A DNA stretch of 64,000 bases. Origin: Bacteroidota bacterium. GTDB lineage: Bacteria; Bacteroidota; Bacteroidia; Chitinophagales; Chitinophagaceae. The notes under the pieces are model-generated. The model was not told where the DNA came from. It worked only from the letters and a program-made list of their open reading frames with translations, and searched no databases. The position numbers and the translations under genes were made by a program. Location: contig JAFAFR010000023.1 of assembly GCA_023423405.1 (NCBI GenBank), positions 1-64,000 of the forward strand. The letters are read 5' to 3'. Within the stretch, counting starts at the first letter, position 1. Each line of letters opens with the position of its first letter. Of this stretch, positions 8,450 through 18,762 are shown piece by piece.

Positions 8450-10882
8450 ATGGCGACGATAAGCAAACCTCTCGTATGGATATGTATGTTCCTGTTAGTT
8501 CTTACAGAATTGCCTGCACAGGTGAGAAATGGCAGCCTTTCCGGCAAGGTATTGACCAGTGATGGCCAGCCGGCTGCTGCTGTAAGCCTGCAGCTCCTGA
8601 AAACGGCCTGGGGCACCATCAGTGATGAAAAGGGGAATTTCCAGATCCCTGCCGTTCGTCCGGGTACCTATACACTCAGGGCATCTGCCGTGGGCGCCGG
8701 CGCGCAGGACAAACAGGTAACCATCCGCGCCGGCCAGGCCGAGCGGGTAGAGATCTATCTGCAGGTTAACGCCAGCGAGCTGCAGGAAGTGATCGTTTCC
8801 AACCGCAACCTTGACCGCGAAAACAGGGTGGTGGCCAAAATGCCGCTCCGCAACCTTGAGAATCCGCAGGTATACAATGCCGTTAGCGCCAACCTGATGA
8901 AGCAGCAAAACCTCACCAACTTCGACGACGCCATGCGCAATGTGCCGGGTATCAGCAGAAGCTGGGAGTCTACCGGGCGCGCCGGTGACGGAGCTACTTA
9001 TTTTGCGCTGCGCGGTTTTGATGCACAACCCGCACTTACCAATGGCCTGCCCGGGCTGGTTTCCGGCAACCTCGATCCCGCCAATATTGAAGAGATCCAG
9101 GTGATCAAAGGCCCGTCCAGCACGCTGTTTGGCGGCAGCTTTTACAGCTACGGCGGCCTTATCAATACCATCACCAAAAAACCGTATTACCATACGGGCG
9201 GAGAATTCAGCTACCAGTTTGGAAGCTTTGGTCTCAACAGGGTAACTGCCGATATCAATACCCCGCTGAGCAAAACGGAAAGAATAGCCCTGCGCGTGAA
9301 CACCGCCTATCATTCTGAAAACAGTTTCCAGGATGCAGGCTTTAAAAAATCCTTTTTCCTGGCGCCTTCTCTTTCTTATGAAGTGAACGACAAACTTTCT
9401 TTCCAGCTCATGACCGAATTCCTGGAAGAAGAGCGTGCGGTTGCGCCTGTGTTTTTCAATTCCGACCGCATGAGCCCGCTTGATTTCAAAAACATCGAAG
9501 AACTCAACCTGGATCCAACGCTTTCTTTCACCAGCAATGATCTTACCATCAGGAACCCCCGCTTTAACCTGCAGGGACAAATGGTATACAAGTTCTCTCC
9601 CAAATGGAGTTCGCAAACCGTGTTCAGCCGCTCCAATCTGCGCTCCAAAGGCCAGTACACTTATATATGGGACGATGTGGCGGGCGACAACTGGTTCAGC
9701 CAGTATTTTCACGATGAAAACTACACCACTACCACCACCGATATCCAGCAAAATTTCAACGGCGATTTCAATATCGGCGGCCTCCGCAACCGGCTGGTAT
9801 TTGGCCTGGATTATTACCACCAGAACAATATCGACAACGGCTCGGGCTGGGGCTGGGGAAGAAATGTGACGCCGCAGGGCGATGTGAACTATATTGAACC
9901 GTTCTCGGGTGTGGAAATGGAACCTACTTACCTGACGCGTTCATCGGTAGATAAATTGCTCAGTGGCCTGGAACCCGCCAGCAGCAATATCAGCAACGGT
10001 TCTTTCAGCGCATATGCTTCCGATGTGATCAACGTATTGCCCAACCTGCTGGTGATGGCCAGCCTGAGGGCCGACTATTTTAATTCGAAGGGAGAAAAAT
10101 CCACCGATGAAGACGATTTCAACCAGTGGGCGCTCAGTCCCAAGTTTGGCATCGTGTACCAGGTGTTGCCCGAACAGTTGTCTCTTTTTGCCAACTATAT
10201 GAATGCGTTTATCAACGTGGCGCCCATGCAGGTGGCCGATTCCGATGGCAGCAACCCACGCGTGAAATCGTTCAAGCCCGAGCACGCCGACCAGTGGGAA
10301 GCCGGTATCAAGGCCAACCTGTTTAAAGAAAAAATGCTGGTGACGGCTTCTTATTACGACATCAAGGTGAGCGACCGCGTGGTGGGTGTGGCCGGTAATC
10401 CTTTCGACTATGTGCAGGGCGGAAAAGTGGGAAGCAAAGGATTTGAAGTGGATATCAACGCCCTTCCTGCAAAGGGACTGAACCTGGTGGCAGGGTATAG
10501 TCACAACCGTACGGAAGTGATCTCGGGCAACGGCAGCGATTTTTATGCAGAAAAAGGAAGGACTCCCGGCGGACAGGGACCGCAGGATATGGCCAATCTC
10601 TGGGTCAACTATGTGTTGCAATCGGGCAAAGCGAAGGGACTTGGATTTGGCTTCGGTGGCAATTATGCGGGTGAGTACCTGGTGATCGACAACAGTGTTA
10701 CGGGCCAGTTCTATCTGCCTTCTTATGTGCTGGTAAATGCCGGCCTGTCGTACAGCTTTTCCAATTTCAGGGTGGGCCTGAATGGAAACAACCTGCTGAA
10801 CAAACAATACTATATCGGGTACTGGTCGGTGAACCCGCAGAAGAAACTGAACTTTACGGCCAGCGTGGCGTATAAGTTCTGA
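8450..10882 (+). CDS. TonB-dependent siderophore-type receptor
   Basis: An 810-residue outer-membrane receptor for energy-dependent uptake. A signal peptide (residues 1-24, ending LPAQ) is followed by a carboxypeptidase-regulatory-like beta domain (about 25-105), a TonB-box-like stretch (ELQEVIVSNRN), a plug domain (about 125-250, with VIKGPSSTLFGG) and a 22-strand-type barrel ending in the aromatic VAYKF. The plug and barrel resemble FhuA/FecA-type siderophore receptors rather than SusC. There is no SusD partner; the flanking genes are an amidohydrolase and PBP1C. The 155-base upstream region is noncoding and probably carries the promoter, but no Fur-like box is obvious. Ligand is likely a ferric siderophore; the assignment within that group is open. 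Confidence 0.88.
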   Translation: MATISKPLVWICMFLLVLTELPAQVRNGSLSGKVLTSDGQPAAAVSLQLLKTAWGTISDEKGNFQIPAVRPGTYTLRASAVGAGAQDKQVTIRAGQAERVEIYLQVNASELQEVIVSNRNLDRENRVVAKMPLRNLENPQVYNAVSANLMKQQNLTNFDDAMRNVPGISRSWESTGRAGDGATYFALRGFDAQPALTNGLPGLVSGNLDPANIEEIQVIKGPSSTLFGGSFYSYGGLINTITKKPYYHTGGEFSYQFGSFGLNRVTADINTPLSKTERIALRVNTAYHSENSFQDAGFKKSFFLAPSLSYEVNDKLSFQLMTEFLEEERAVAPVFFNSDRMSPLDFKNIEELNLDPTLSFTSNDLTIRNPRFNLQGQMVYKFSPKWSSQTVFSRSNLRSKGQYTYIWDDVAGDNWFSQYFHDENYTTTTTDIQQNFNGDFNIGGLRNRLVFGLDYYHQNNIDNGSGWGWGRNVTPQGDVNYIEPFSGVEMEPTYLTRSSVDKLLSGLEPASSNISNGSFSAYASDVINVLPNLLVMASLRADYFNSKGEKSTDEDDFNQWALSPKFGIVYQVLPEQLSLFANYMNAFINVAPMQVADSDGSNPRVKSFKPEHADQWEAGIKANLFKEKMLVTASYYDIKVSDRVVGVAGNPFDYVQGGKVGSKGFEVDINALPAKGLNLVAGYSHNRTEVISGNGSDFYAEKGRTPGGQGPQDMANLWVNYVLQSGKAKGLGFGFGGNYAGEYLVIDNSVTGQFYLPSYVLVNAGLSYSFSNFRVGLNGNNLLNKQYYIGYWSVNPQKKLNFTASVAYKF

Positions 10883-10911
10883 GTGTGGGGCGCGGTCTTC
10901 GCTTCGTCTTT

Positions 10912-13239
10912 TCAGTCCACATACCGTACCCTGATCCAGATGTCGCGGTTGCGGCCCTTGTCGTCGGTGCAACTGATCTTCACCGGTCCTTCATCGGGCT
11001 GAAAAAAGAGGCGGGTACCGGCTTCGGCCGTTTTAAAGAAGCGGTCGTTGATATACCAGTACACTTTGCCCACTTCGTTGCCCGTTTGGCTGGCGAGTTG
11101 CAGTGGCTCGGGGTGCTTGCGGTACAGCAGGTATTCGCCGTTTGGTGAAGGGGATGTGATGCGCGGAGCACCCTCCCGGAAGATCACCTCACAGTCAGGG
11201 TTATGCGCCGGGATCTTTTCATAACGCACATGGTGTTCTTCCATCCATGCCTGCATATCAGGCGCGATGATGGTATAGCGTTTTTTCTTGTAACCGGTAG
11301 CGGGCTGGCAGGCGCGGCAGTAGGAGATCTTTTCTTCCGGATCCACTGCGATCTCTTCCAGGTGGTGGCAGGTTTGCGTGGAAGAAACGAGTGGCAGGAA
11401 ATAGTCGCTGATGGTTTCGCTGCAAAGCGGTCCCGGTGGCAGGCCGCTTGCAGCGCAGACCTGCCGGGTCTCCAGGCCTTCGGGGAGGGGGAACCATTCT
11501 TTCTCCTGGTCGTAATCGATGGTATTGAAAAGACGGAAGAGCAGCGGGGTGGCCACTTCTGCGCCGCTGAGCGTGGCTACGCCTTTCCCGGAAAAATTTC
11601 CTACCCAAACGCCAATGGTATAGTGCGGGTTATAGCCAATGCTCCAGGCATCGCGGCGGCCATAGGAAGTGCCTGTTTTCCAGGCAATTTTGGGCATTTT
11701 TTCGGTGCTTGTCCAACTGAGTGGAAAATCGGGGCGGTTGACGCGCGATAATATTTCCGTGACCAGGAAAGCCGCTGCAGGGCTCAGCAAGGACTGTGCG
11801 GCCTGCCCGGAATCGCTTTTCGTATAGGCCGGCCATTGATAACTGCCCTGGCGGGCAAAGCCGGCGAATAAGGCCGTGAGCTCTTCAAGCGTGGTTCCGC
11901 ATCCGCCCAGGATAAGCGATAGTCCCAGTTTGCGGCGGTCTTTTTCAACCTGGCGGAAATGCACCTGCGACAAGCGGTCGATGAACGGATCTTTTCCCAG
12001 CGCCCGCAGGCTTTTAACCGCAGGGATATTGAGGCTGTGTTCCAGGGCCCATTCCATGGTAACATAACCGTTGAATTGGCGGTCGTAGTTTTCCGGCGCA
12101 TATCCGTTCACGTTAATGGCGGCATCGGTGATCATCGTGCGGGGTGTAAGCAGTCCCGCATCGAGGCACATGCCATAGAGCAGGGGCTTGAGGGTACTGC
12201 CGGGCTGGCGGATGGCGGCGGCGCCGTTCACCTGGCCGCCATCGGTGGTGTCGCGGAAATCGGCCGATCCAATATAAGTGATGACCCGGTTGCTGCGGTT
12301 ATCGATCACAACAACGGCGGCCTGGTGGATGCCCCGGAAGCGAAGGCCGCGAACATAGTCCTGCACCAGTTTTTCTGCCTTGAGCTGGGTATTCCGGTGT
12401 ATCCAGGTATGCACGATGGGCTTGCCTTCTTTTCTCAGGCGGATGGAAAGCTGCGGCAGTTCCTGCGGCGCGGCCAGCCGGGTGGCGGTCAACGGTTCCT
12501 GCAGGGCGTCGCGGATATCCGCTCCGGGGAACACTTTGCCCTGCGCAAAAATTTCAAGCCACCTGTTCCGCTCGGTGATGATGCGGTCGTTTGTTTTTCC
12601 CATCACCAGGGAGCTGGGTCGGTTAGGGATCACCGATAGCGCCACCACTTCGGCCAGCGACAGGTGATCGGGGTTTTTGCGGAAATACAGTACAGAGGCC
12701 GATTTCACGCCTTCAATATTACTGCCGTAGGGAACGGTGTTGAGGTAGAGCTGCAGGATCTCTTTTTTGCTGTAACGCCATTCGAGCTGAAAGGCCCTGA
12801 AAAGTTCCACGAGTTTGGCCCAGTAGGTGCGGCGCCGGGGTTCGAGCGAACGGGCTACCTGCATGGTGATGGTGCTGGCGCCCGAAGTGCGGCGGCCGGC
12901 GACCAGGTTGTTCAGAAAAGCCCTTCCCATCGCAAAGGGATTCACGCCGGGGTGGTGGTAAAACCATTTGTCCTCTTTTTCAACAATGGCTTTCTGCAGC
13001 AGCGGAGAAATTTCTTCCAGCTCTGTTTTCATCCGCCATTTGTCGTCGGGTGTGAGGAATGCGTGGATCACTTCTCCCCGGTCGTCGGTAATGATGATGG
13101 AATAAGGTTTCAGCGGCGGCAGTGGAAAGAGCAGGTGCAGGAGCAGTAAGAACAAAAACAATCCTGTTGCAGCGTAGCCCGCTTTCTTCCACCAGGTATC
13201 TGGTCCGGGTAAGCGCTTTAACAAAGGATTATTTTTCAT
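10912..13239 (-). CDS. pbpC: Penicillin-binding protein 1C (bifunctional)
   Basis: A 775-residue peptidoglycan glycosyltransferase/transpeptidase anchored in the inner membrane. Start ATG 13239 (MKNNPLLKRLPG) is followed by one transmembrane segment (about 23-40). The GT51 domain shows EDKWFYHHPGVNP and GASTITMQVARSL with the catalytic glutamates. The transpeptidase domain has SxxK in PGSTLKPLL, SxN in HSLNIP and KTG in WKTGTSYGRRDAW. The C-terminus (about 680-775) carries the BiPBP_C domain specific to PBP1C. It is divergent from the alpha-2-macroglobulin gene with only 44 bases between starts. The same pairing is known in Proteobacteria (pbpC-yfhM), suggesting cell-wall repair linked to protease defence. 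Confidence 0.95.
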   Translation of the reverse strand: MKNNPLLKRLPGPDTWWKKAGYAATGLFLFLLLLHLLFPLPPLKPYSIIITDDRGEVIHAFLTPDDKWRMKTELEEISPLLQKAIVEKEDKWFYHHPGVNPFAMGRAFLNNLVAGRRTSGASTITMQVARSLEPRRRTYWAKLVELFRAFQLEWRYSKKEILQLYLNTVPYGSNIEGVKSASVLYFRKNPDHLSLAEVVALSVIPNRPSSLVMGKTNDRIITERNRWLEIFAQGKVFPGADIRDALQEPLTATRLAAPQELPQLSIRLRKEGKPIVHTWIHRNTQLKAEKLVQDYVRGLRFRGIHQAAVVVIDNRSNRVITYIGSADFRDTTDGGQVNGAAAIRQPGSTLKPLLYGMCLDAGLLTPRTMITDAAINVNGYAPENYDRQFNGYVTMEWALEHSLNIPAVKSLRALGKDPFIDRLSQVHFRQVEKDRRKLGLSLILGGCGTTLEELTALFAGFARQGSYQWPAYTKSDSGQAAQSLLSPAAAFLVTEILSRVNRPDFPLSWTSTEKMPKIAWKTGTSYGRRDAWSIGYNPHYTIGVWVGNFSGKGVATLSGAEVATPLLFRLFNTIDYDQEKEWFPLPEGLETRQVCAASGLPPGPLCSETISDYFLPLVSSTQTCHHLEEIAVDPEEKISYCRACQPATGYKKKRYTIIAPDMQAWMEEHHVRYEKIPAHNPDCEVIFREGAPRITSPSPNGEYLLYRKHPEPLQLASQTGNEVGKVYWYINDRFFKTAEAGTRLFFQPDEGPVKISCTDDKGRNRDIWIRVRYVD

Positions 13240-13256
13240 AACCTGCAATTGAATTA

Positions 13257-13264
13257 TATTTTTG
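13257..13264 (+). promoter_or_regulatory. Bacteroidota-type -7 box for the alpha-2-macroglobulin gene
   Basis: TATTTTTG fits the TAnnTTTG -7 consensus and lies 20 bases before the ATG at 13284. The whole pbpC/alpha-2-macroglobulin intergenic space is 44 bases, so both promoters must overlap or extend into the coding starts. No good -33 TTTG is seen at the usual spacing. Confidence 0.4.
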
Positions 13265-13283
13265 GGTACAAGCCCTCCCACAT

Positions 13284-16200
13284 ATGTTATCCAAACCTTT
13301 TGCCTTCCTGCTGGTTTGTCTTGCAGCGATAACCATTTCCTGTAACCGCTCCACTGTTTCCCTTGAATTTACAAATGCTGAGAAAGAAGTGCTGCCTTTA
13401 CAGAATCTTGTTTTTCGATTTAACCATCCCTTAGTAAAAGACAGTTTGCTCAACCAGTGGGATTCGACAGAGTACATCCGTTTTGAGCCAGCTATTCCCG
13501 GCAGGTTCCGGTGGGAAAGCGCCGACCAGTTGGTGTTTTCCCCGGCCCAGCCCCTCAAGCCCGCTACTACCTATAAGGCGCAATTTACCAAAGCCCTCCT
13601 GGGCGGCAGCAATTTTACCGGCTTCGGTAAAACCGACCGGATCAGTTTTTCCACGCCCCTGCTGAAGCTGGAATCGAGCCAGGCATCCTGGGTGCCTGGC
13701 GACAACGATGGCCGCCAGGCGGTGGCGCAGGTCAGCCTGCAGTTCAATTACCCGTTGAGCCCGGCGGCGTTGAAAGAAAACCTCCGACTGCAGGCTGCGG
13801 GGCAAAACCTCGACTACCAGCTCCTGACGGCCGGCACGGCCGAACAAATGCAATTGCGCATACCCACGCTCAAGCCCGAGGACAGGGACATCAGTCTCCT
13901 GCTTGCGCTTAATAAGGGACTGGTGCCTTCGGGCGGCAGCAACCCTACGCCGGAAGAAGCGAAGGCCGAACTGGTGCTGCCTTCACCCTTTGTGCTGGTG
14001 ATCCAGGACATTCGCCCCGAGCACGATGGCGCGGGCGGGAAAATATTTTTTACCACCAGCCAGCCTGTTGAATCCGCCAACCTGGCCGCTGCACTCAGGT
14101 TTAGTCCCGCCGTCAAATTCAGCGCGGAAGCTACCGAGGAAGGATTTGTGATCAGCTCCGACCAGTTCAGTATGGAAAAATCCTATGCCGTGGAAGTGGG
14201 TAAGTCGCTGCGCGGCCGGTTGGGAGGGCAGTTGCCCGAGACCTACCAAAACAATATTGCATTCGGGCAACTGGAGCCTGCCATCAGCTTTGCGGGTAAC
14301 AAAGCCACGTATCTATCGGCAATGGGCAACCGCAATATAGCCATCCGTATCACCAATGTGCCAAAGATCAGGGTGATTGTATCGAAAATCTATGAGAGCA
14401 ACCTGCTGGCCGCAAGGCGCTACGGTTATTATCCGAAAGAAAAAGACAACGAAGAAGCTTACTGGGAATACGACGAGGGTGGCGATGCCACGCTGGGCGA
14501 TATCATGTATGAAAAGGAAATAGATACCCGCAGCCTTCCCCAGGCAAACGGCAGCAGGCTTTTCCAGTTCGATATCATCGACCGCCTGCCCGAAAACAAA
14601 GGCTCTTATCACATCAAGGTGCGATCTGCCACCGATTACTGGATCAGCGACAGCCGCTTCCTGAGCCTCTCCGACATTGGCCTCATTACCAAGGAAGGAC
14701 GCGATAATATATATGTGTTCGCCAATTCGCTCCAAACCGCACAGCCGTTGGCCGGTGTGAGCCTCGTAGCCTATGGCGCCAACAACCAGGTGCTGGGAAT
14801 GGGAAATACCGGCACCGACGGCGCTGCCATTATCAATTACAGCCGGAAAGAATATGCAGGGTTCAGGCCGGCGCTCATTGTGGCCAAAACCGCTACGGAT
14901 TTCAACTACCTGCTCTTCAACCAAACAGCGGTGAATACTTCCCGCTTCGACGTAGGCGGCAAACGGCTCAACAGTACCGGCCTCGATGCCTATCTCTATG
15001 GCGAAAGGGACATTTACCGCCCGGGGGAACAATTGCATTTTGCTTTTGTGGCCAGGAGCTACCAGTGGAAGACACCTGGTGAGATCCCTGTCAAGTTCAA
15101 ATTCCTGCTGCCTACCGGCAAAGAGCTGAAGAGCTTCCGCAAAACCCTCGATGCGGAAGGATCTGCCGAAGGCAGTATTGATATACCTGTTGCGGCACTA
15201 ACGGGTACCTATACCCTGGAAGCCTATTCAGGCAACGATGTTTTGCTGGCCACCATGCCGTTTATGATCGAGGAGTTTGTGCCGGATCGCATTCGCATAC
15301 AGGCGCAGCTCGACCAGCAGGTGTTGTCGGCCGGGCAGAAAGTGCAGCTATCCATTACAGCCCAGAACTTTTTTGGCCCGCCGGCTGCTCATCGCAAATA
15401 TGAAACGGAGATCCAGGTGAGGCAACTGCAGTTCAGTTCGCCTAAGTACCGCGACTATTCTTTCGGCCTCACCAATCAGACCAGTTTTTTTGATAAGAAA
15501 CTGCTCGAAGGCAGCACTGATGAAAACGGTAAAGCAACGGAAACCTATACCGTGCCTGATTTGTACCGGAACATAGGGCGACTGCAGGCCAGTTTTTATA
15601 CGACGGTGTTTGATGAAACCGGCAGGCCGGTCAGCCGCGTGGCGAAAGCCGACATTTATACGCAGGATAAATTTTTCGGTATTGCCGACAACGGCTACGG
15701 TTATTTTCCCCTGAACCAGCAGATCCGTTTTCCGCTGGTGGCGTTGAACCGCGATGGCCAGTTGCTCACCGGCGCTGTGGCCAACGTGAAAGTGATCAAA
15801 ACCGAATACCATACTGTGCTCAGCAAGGGCGGGGGCTATTTCCGTTATGAATCGCAGAAGGAGGAAAAGGAAGTGGCTTCCGGCACTGTAACCGTTTCCG
15901 GTGATAAAACAGTGTATTCCTTTGTGCCGAGGAGCCCTGGTAACTATGAATTGCGCGTGTCCATTCCCGGTAGCAACTCTTATGTGGGCCGTAATTTTTA
16001 CAGCTATGGTTACTGGGGCGGTGGCATGAATGATTTTGAAGTGAACACGGAAGGGGAAGTGGATATAGCCACTGATAAGGAAAAATACCTCGCCGGCGAT
16101 AAGGTAAAGCTATTGTTTAAAACGCCATTCAGCGGTCGCATGCTGGTGACCCTGGAGCAGGACAAAGTGCTGAGCTACCAGTACCTCGAAGTGCAGGACC

Positions 16201-18671
16201 GTTCGGCTGTGCTGGAGCTACCCCTGCAGGCCGACCACCTTCCCAATGTGTACATTACCGCCACCCTGTTCAAACCGCATGGCAGCAGCGAAATGCCTTT
16301 GACCGTGGCGCACGGTTTCCGCAGCATCCGCGTGGAAGAGCCGGGCCGGCAGCTACAGCCTGAAATAGTGGCCGCGGCCAGCAGCCGTTCGCGACAACAG
16401 CAAACCATTTCTGTAAAGGCGCCCGCAGGAACTTTTGTAACGCTGGCGGCGGTTGACAACGGCGTATTGCAGGTATCAGATTTTGCCTCTCCCGATCCTT
16501 ATTCCTTCTTCTATGCACAAAGGGCGCTGGGTGTGAATGCCTATGATCTCTACCCGCTGCTCTTCCCGGAACTGGCGGCCAAACGCAGCAGCACAGGTGG
16601 AGACGGCGAATTAAAAATGGACCAGCGTGTCAATCCCATGCCCAATAAGCGGATCAAAATATTGTCGTACTGGAGTGGCATTACCAAAACCAACGGCAGC
16701 GGAACGGCGGAATTCAAAGTGGAGATCCCGCAGTTTTCGGGGGAGGTGCGGCTGATGGCCGTTTGCTGGAAGGGCGACCGCTTTGGCGCCGCCAGCAAAA
16801 CCATGACCATTGCTGACCCGGTAGTGCTGAGCACGGCGTTGCCCCGTTTTCTCAGTCCCGGTGATACGATCCGGGTGCCGGTAACCATTACCAACACCAC
16901 GGGCACGGCGGCAAATGCGCAGGTCAGCGTAAGGGTGGAAGGAAGCGCGCTTGCTGTAAACGGGGCGACGGACCAGTCGGTCAGCCTGCCTGCTAACAGC
17001 GAGGCACAAGCGATTTTCCAACTTGCTGCTGCTCCCTCCATTGGCACGGCTAAGATCCGCGTGGAAGTGCAGGCTCCTTCGGGCAAATACCTCGACGAAA
17101 CCGATATAACGGTTCGGCCCGCATCCACCCTGCAACAGCTTACGGGCGGAGGTGTTATTGCCGGCGGCGCCAGTCAGCAGGTGAACATTCCCGTTAGTGA
17201 CTTTATACCGGGCAGCAGCCGGTATCGCCTGGTGCTGAGTAAAAGCCCGGCGCTGGAGCTGGGCAGCCAGTTGCGTTACCTGGTGGAATATCCTTATGGA
17301 TGTACGGAGCAAACCATTTCGGTTGCTTTCCCGCAATTGTATTACAGCGACCTGGCGGCCTTGCTGCAACCGGGCGCGCGTTCGGCAACAGCCGGGAATG
17401 TGCAGGAAGCCATCCGGAAAATAAAAATGCGGCAATTGTATTCCGGTGCTGTGACCATGTGGGACAGCCAGGATACGGAAAACTGGTGGGCCAGCACTTA
17501 TGCCGCCCATTTCCTGCTGGAAGCCAAAAAAGCCGGCTTTGAAGTGGATGGCTCGTTGCTCGATAATCTCCTGGCCTATATCAACGGCCGCCTTGCTACA
17601 AAAACCACCATCAACTATTATTATAACCGCGACCAGCAAAAAAAGATAGCACCGAAAGAAGTGGCTTACAGCTTGTACACGCTGGCCCTTGCCGGCCGGC
17701 CCAATATCGCCACCATGAACTATTATAAAAGCCGTCCTGATTTGCTGGCCCTCGACAGCCGTTACCTGCTTTCTGCCGCCTATGCCATCAGCGGCGATAA
17801 GACCAGGTTCCGGGAACTGTTGCCGCAATCCTTTGCGGGGGAGGTATCGGTGGCGCAAACAGGGGGCAGTTTTTATTCGCCCATCCGCGACCTGGCGATA
17901 GCCCTGAATGCCTTGCTGGAGGCGGATCCGCAACATCCGCAGGTGGCTCCCATGGCGCGGCTCCTTGTACAGCAGCTCAAGGCCCGCAACTGGTACACCA
18001 CCCAGGAAACCGCTTTCGGGTTCCTGGCCATTGGGAAACTGGCGGCGCTGACCAATAAGGGAAATATAACGGCCACGGTTAAGGCAGGCGGAAAGAACAG
18101 GGGCACGCTCAACAATAATTCCATTCGGTTGAGCAATGCTGAACTGGCCAGTCCGGACGTATCGGTTTCCACTTCGGGTAACGGGTCGCTGTATTACTGG
18201 TGGCAGAGCGAAGGTATCAGCGCCAGTGGCGCATACAAAGAGGAAGATAATTTCCTGAAGATCCGCCGTCGTTTTTACGACCGGAACGGGAAGCCGCTTA
18301 CCACCAACCGCTTCAGGCAGAACGATCTTATCATCGTAAAGCTGACCCTGGAGAAAGCCTATGCCGCCGCCATTGAAAACGTAGTGATCACCGATCTTTT
18401 ACCGGCAGGTTTTGAAATAGAAAACCCGAGAACCAAGGAGATACCGGGAATGGACTGGATCAAAGACGGTGAAAGTCCGACTGCGCTGGACGTACGCGAT
18501 GATCGTATCCATTTTTTTGTGGATGCGGATAGAACACAGCAGTCCTATTATTATGCCGTCAGGGTGGTTTCGCCGGGTGTTTTCCAGGTGGGACCCGCCA
18601 GCGCCGATGCCATGTATAACCCCGAGTTCCACAGTTATAATGGTGCGGGTAAAGTGGTAGTGGAAAAATAG
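13284..18671 (+). CDS. Alpha-2-macroglobulin family lipoprotein
   Basis: A 1795-residue bacterial alpha-2-macroglobulin, expected to trap proteases in the periplasm or at the cell surface. The signal peptide ends with a lipobox (ITISC, Cys20), so it is a lipoprotein. Tandem macroglobulin domains fill the first 1100 residues. An A2M-type segment with the ISYWSGITKTNGSG-like region follows near residue 1130 (read here as ILSYWSGITKTNGSG). The thioester motif YPYGCTEQ is intact, with Cys1340, followed by the helical thioester-domain repeats and a C-terminal receptor-like domain. The length is near the family norm of about 1600-1900. It is divergent from pbpC, its usual partner. An intact CxEQ implies a covalent trapping mechanism. 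Confidence 0.94.
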   Translation: MLSKPFAFLLVCLAAITISCNRSTVSLEFTNAEKEVLPLQNLVFRFNHPLVKDSLLNQWDSTEYIRFEPAIPGRFRWESADQLVFSPAQPLKPATTYKAQFTKALLGGSNFTGFGKTDRISFSTPLLKLESSQASWVPGDNDGRQAVAQVSLQFNYPLSPAALKENLRLQAAGQNLDYQLLTAGTAEQMQLRIPTLKPEDRDISLLLALNKGLVPSGGSNPTPEEAKAELVLPSPFVLVIQDIRPEHDGAGGKIFFTTSQPVESANLAAALRFSPAVKFSAEATEEGFVISSDQFSMEKSYAVEVGKSLRGRLGGQLPETYQNNIAFGQLEPAISFAGNKATYLSAMGNRNIAIRITNVPKIRVIVSKIYESNLLAARRYGYYPKEKDNEEAYWEYDEGGDATLGDIMYEKEIDTRSLPQANGSRLFQFDIIDRLPENKGSYHIKVRSATDYWISDSRFLSLSDIGLITKEGRDNIYVFANSLQTAQPLAGVSLVAYGANNQVLGMGNTGTDGAAIINYSRKEYAGFRPALIVAKTATDFNYLLFNQTAVNTSRFDVGGKRLNSTGLDAYLYGERDIYRPGEQLHFAFVARSYQWKTPGEIPVKFKFLLPTGKELKSFRKTLDAEGSAEGSIDIPVAALTGTYTLEAYSGNDVLLATMPFMIEEFVPDRIRIQAQLDQQVLSAGQKVQLSITAQNFFGPPAAHRKYETEIQVRQLQFSSPKYRDYSFGLTNQTSFFDKKLLEGSTDENGKATETYTVPDLYRNIGRLQASFYTTVFDETGRPVSRVAKADIYTQDKFFGIADNGYGYFPLNQQIRFPLVALNRDGQLLTGAVANVKVIKTEYHTVLSKGGGYFRYESQKEEKEVASGTVTVSGDKTVYSFVPRSPGNYELRVSIPGSNSYVGRNFYSYGYWGGGMNDFEVNTEGEVDIATDKEKYLAGDKVKLLFKTPFSGRMLVTLEQDKVLSYQYLEVQDRSAVLELPLQADHLPNVYITATLFKPHGSSEMPLTVAHGFRSIRVEEPGRQLQPEIVAAASSRSRQQQTISVKAPAGTFVTLAAVDNGVLQVSDFASPDPYSFFYAQRALGVNAYDLYPLLFPELAAKRSSTGGDGELKMDQRVNPMPNKRIKILSYWSGITKTNGSGTAEFKVEIPQFSGEVRLMAVCWKGDRFGAASKTMTIADPVVLSTALPRFLSPGDTIRVPVTITNTTGTAANAQVSVRVEGSALAVNGATDQSVSLPANSEAQAIFQLAAAPSIGTAKIRVEVQAPSGKYLDETDITVRPASTLQQLTGGGVIAGGASQQVNIPVSDFIPGSSRYRLVLSKSPALELGSQLRYLVEYPYGCTEQTISVAFPQLYYSDLAALLQPGARSATAGNVQEAIRKIKMRQLYSGAVTMWDSQDTENWWASTYAAHFLLEAKKAGFEVDGSLLDNLLAYINGRLATKTTINYYYNRDQQKKIAPKEVAYSLYTLALAGRPNIATMNYYKSRPDLLALDSRYLLSAAYAISGDKTRFRELLPQSFAGEVSVAQTGGSFYSPIRDLAIALNALLEADPQHPQVAPMARLLVQQLKARNWYTTQETAFGFLAIGKLAALTNKGNITATVKAGGKNRGTLNNNSIRLSNAELASPDVSVSTSGNGSLYYWWQSEGISASGAYKEEDNFLKIRRRFYDRNGKPLTTNRFRQNDLIIVKLTLEKAYAAAIENVVITDLLPAGFEIENPRTKEIPGMDWIKDGESPTALDVRDDRIHFFVDADRTQQSYYYAVRVVSPGVFQVGPASADAMYNPEFHSYNGAGKVVVEK

Positions 18672-18762
18672 GGTCCGGACGGCAGGAAGGGTGCTGCTTA
18701 AATTATTGCGATTGCCTTGTGTAATTGGAAGAATTCCTGCATCCATCGGGAAAGAAAAATCT

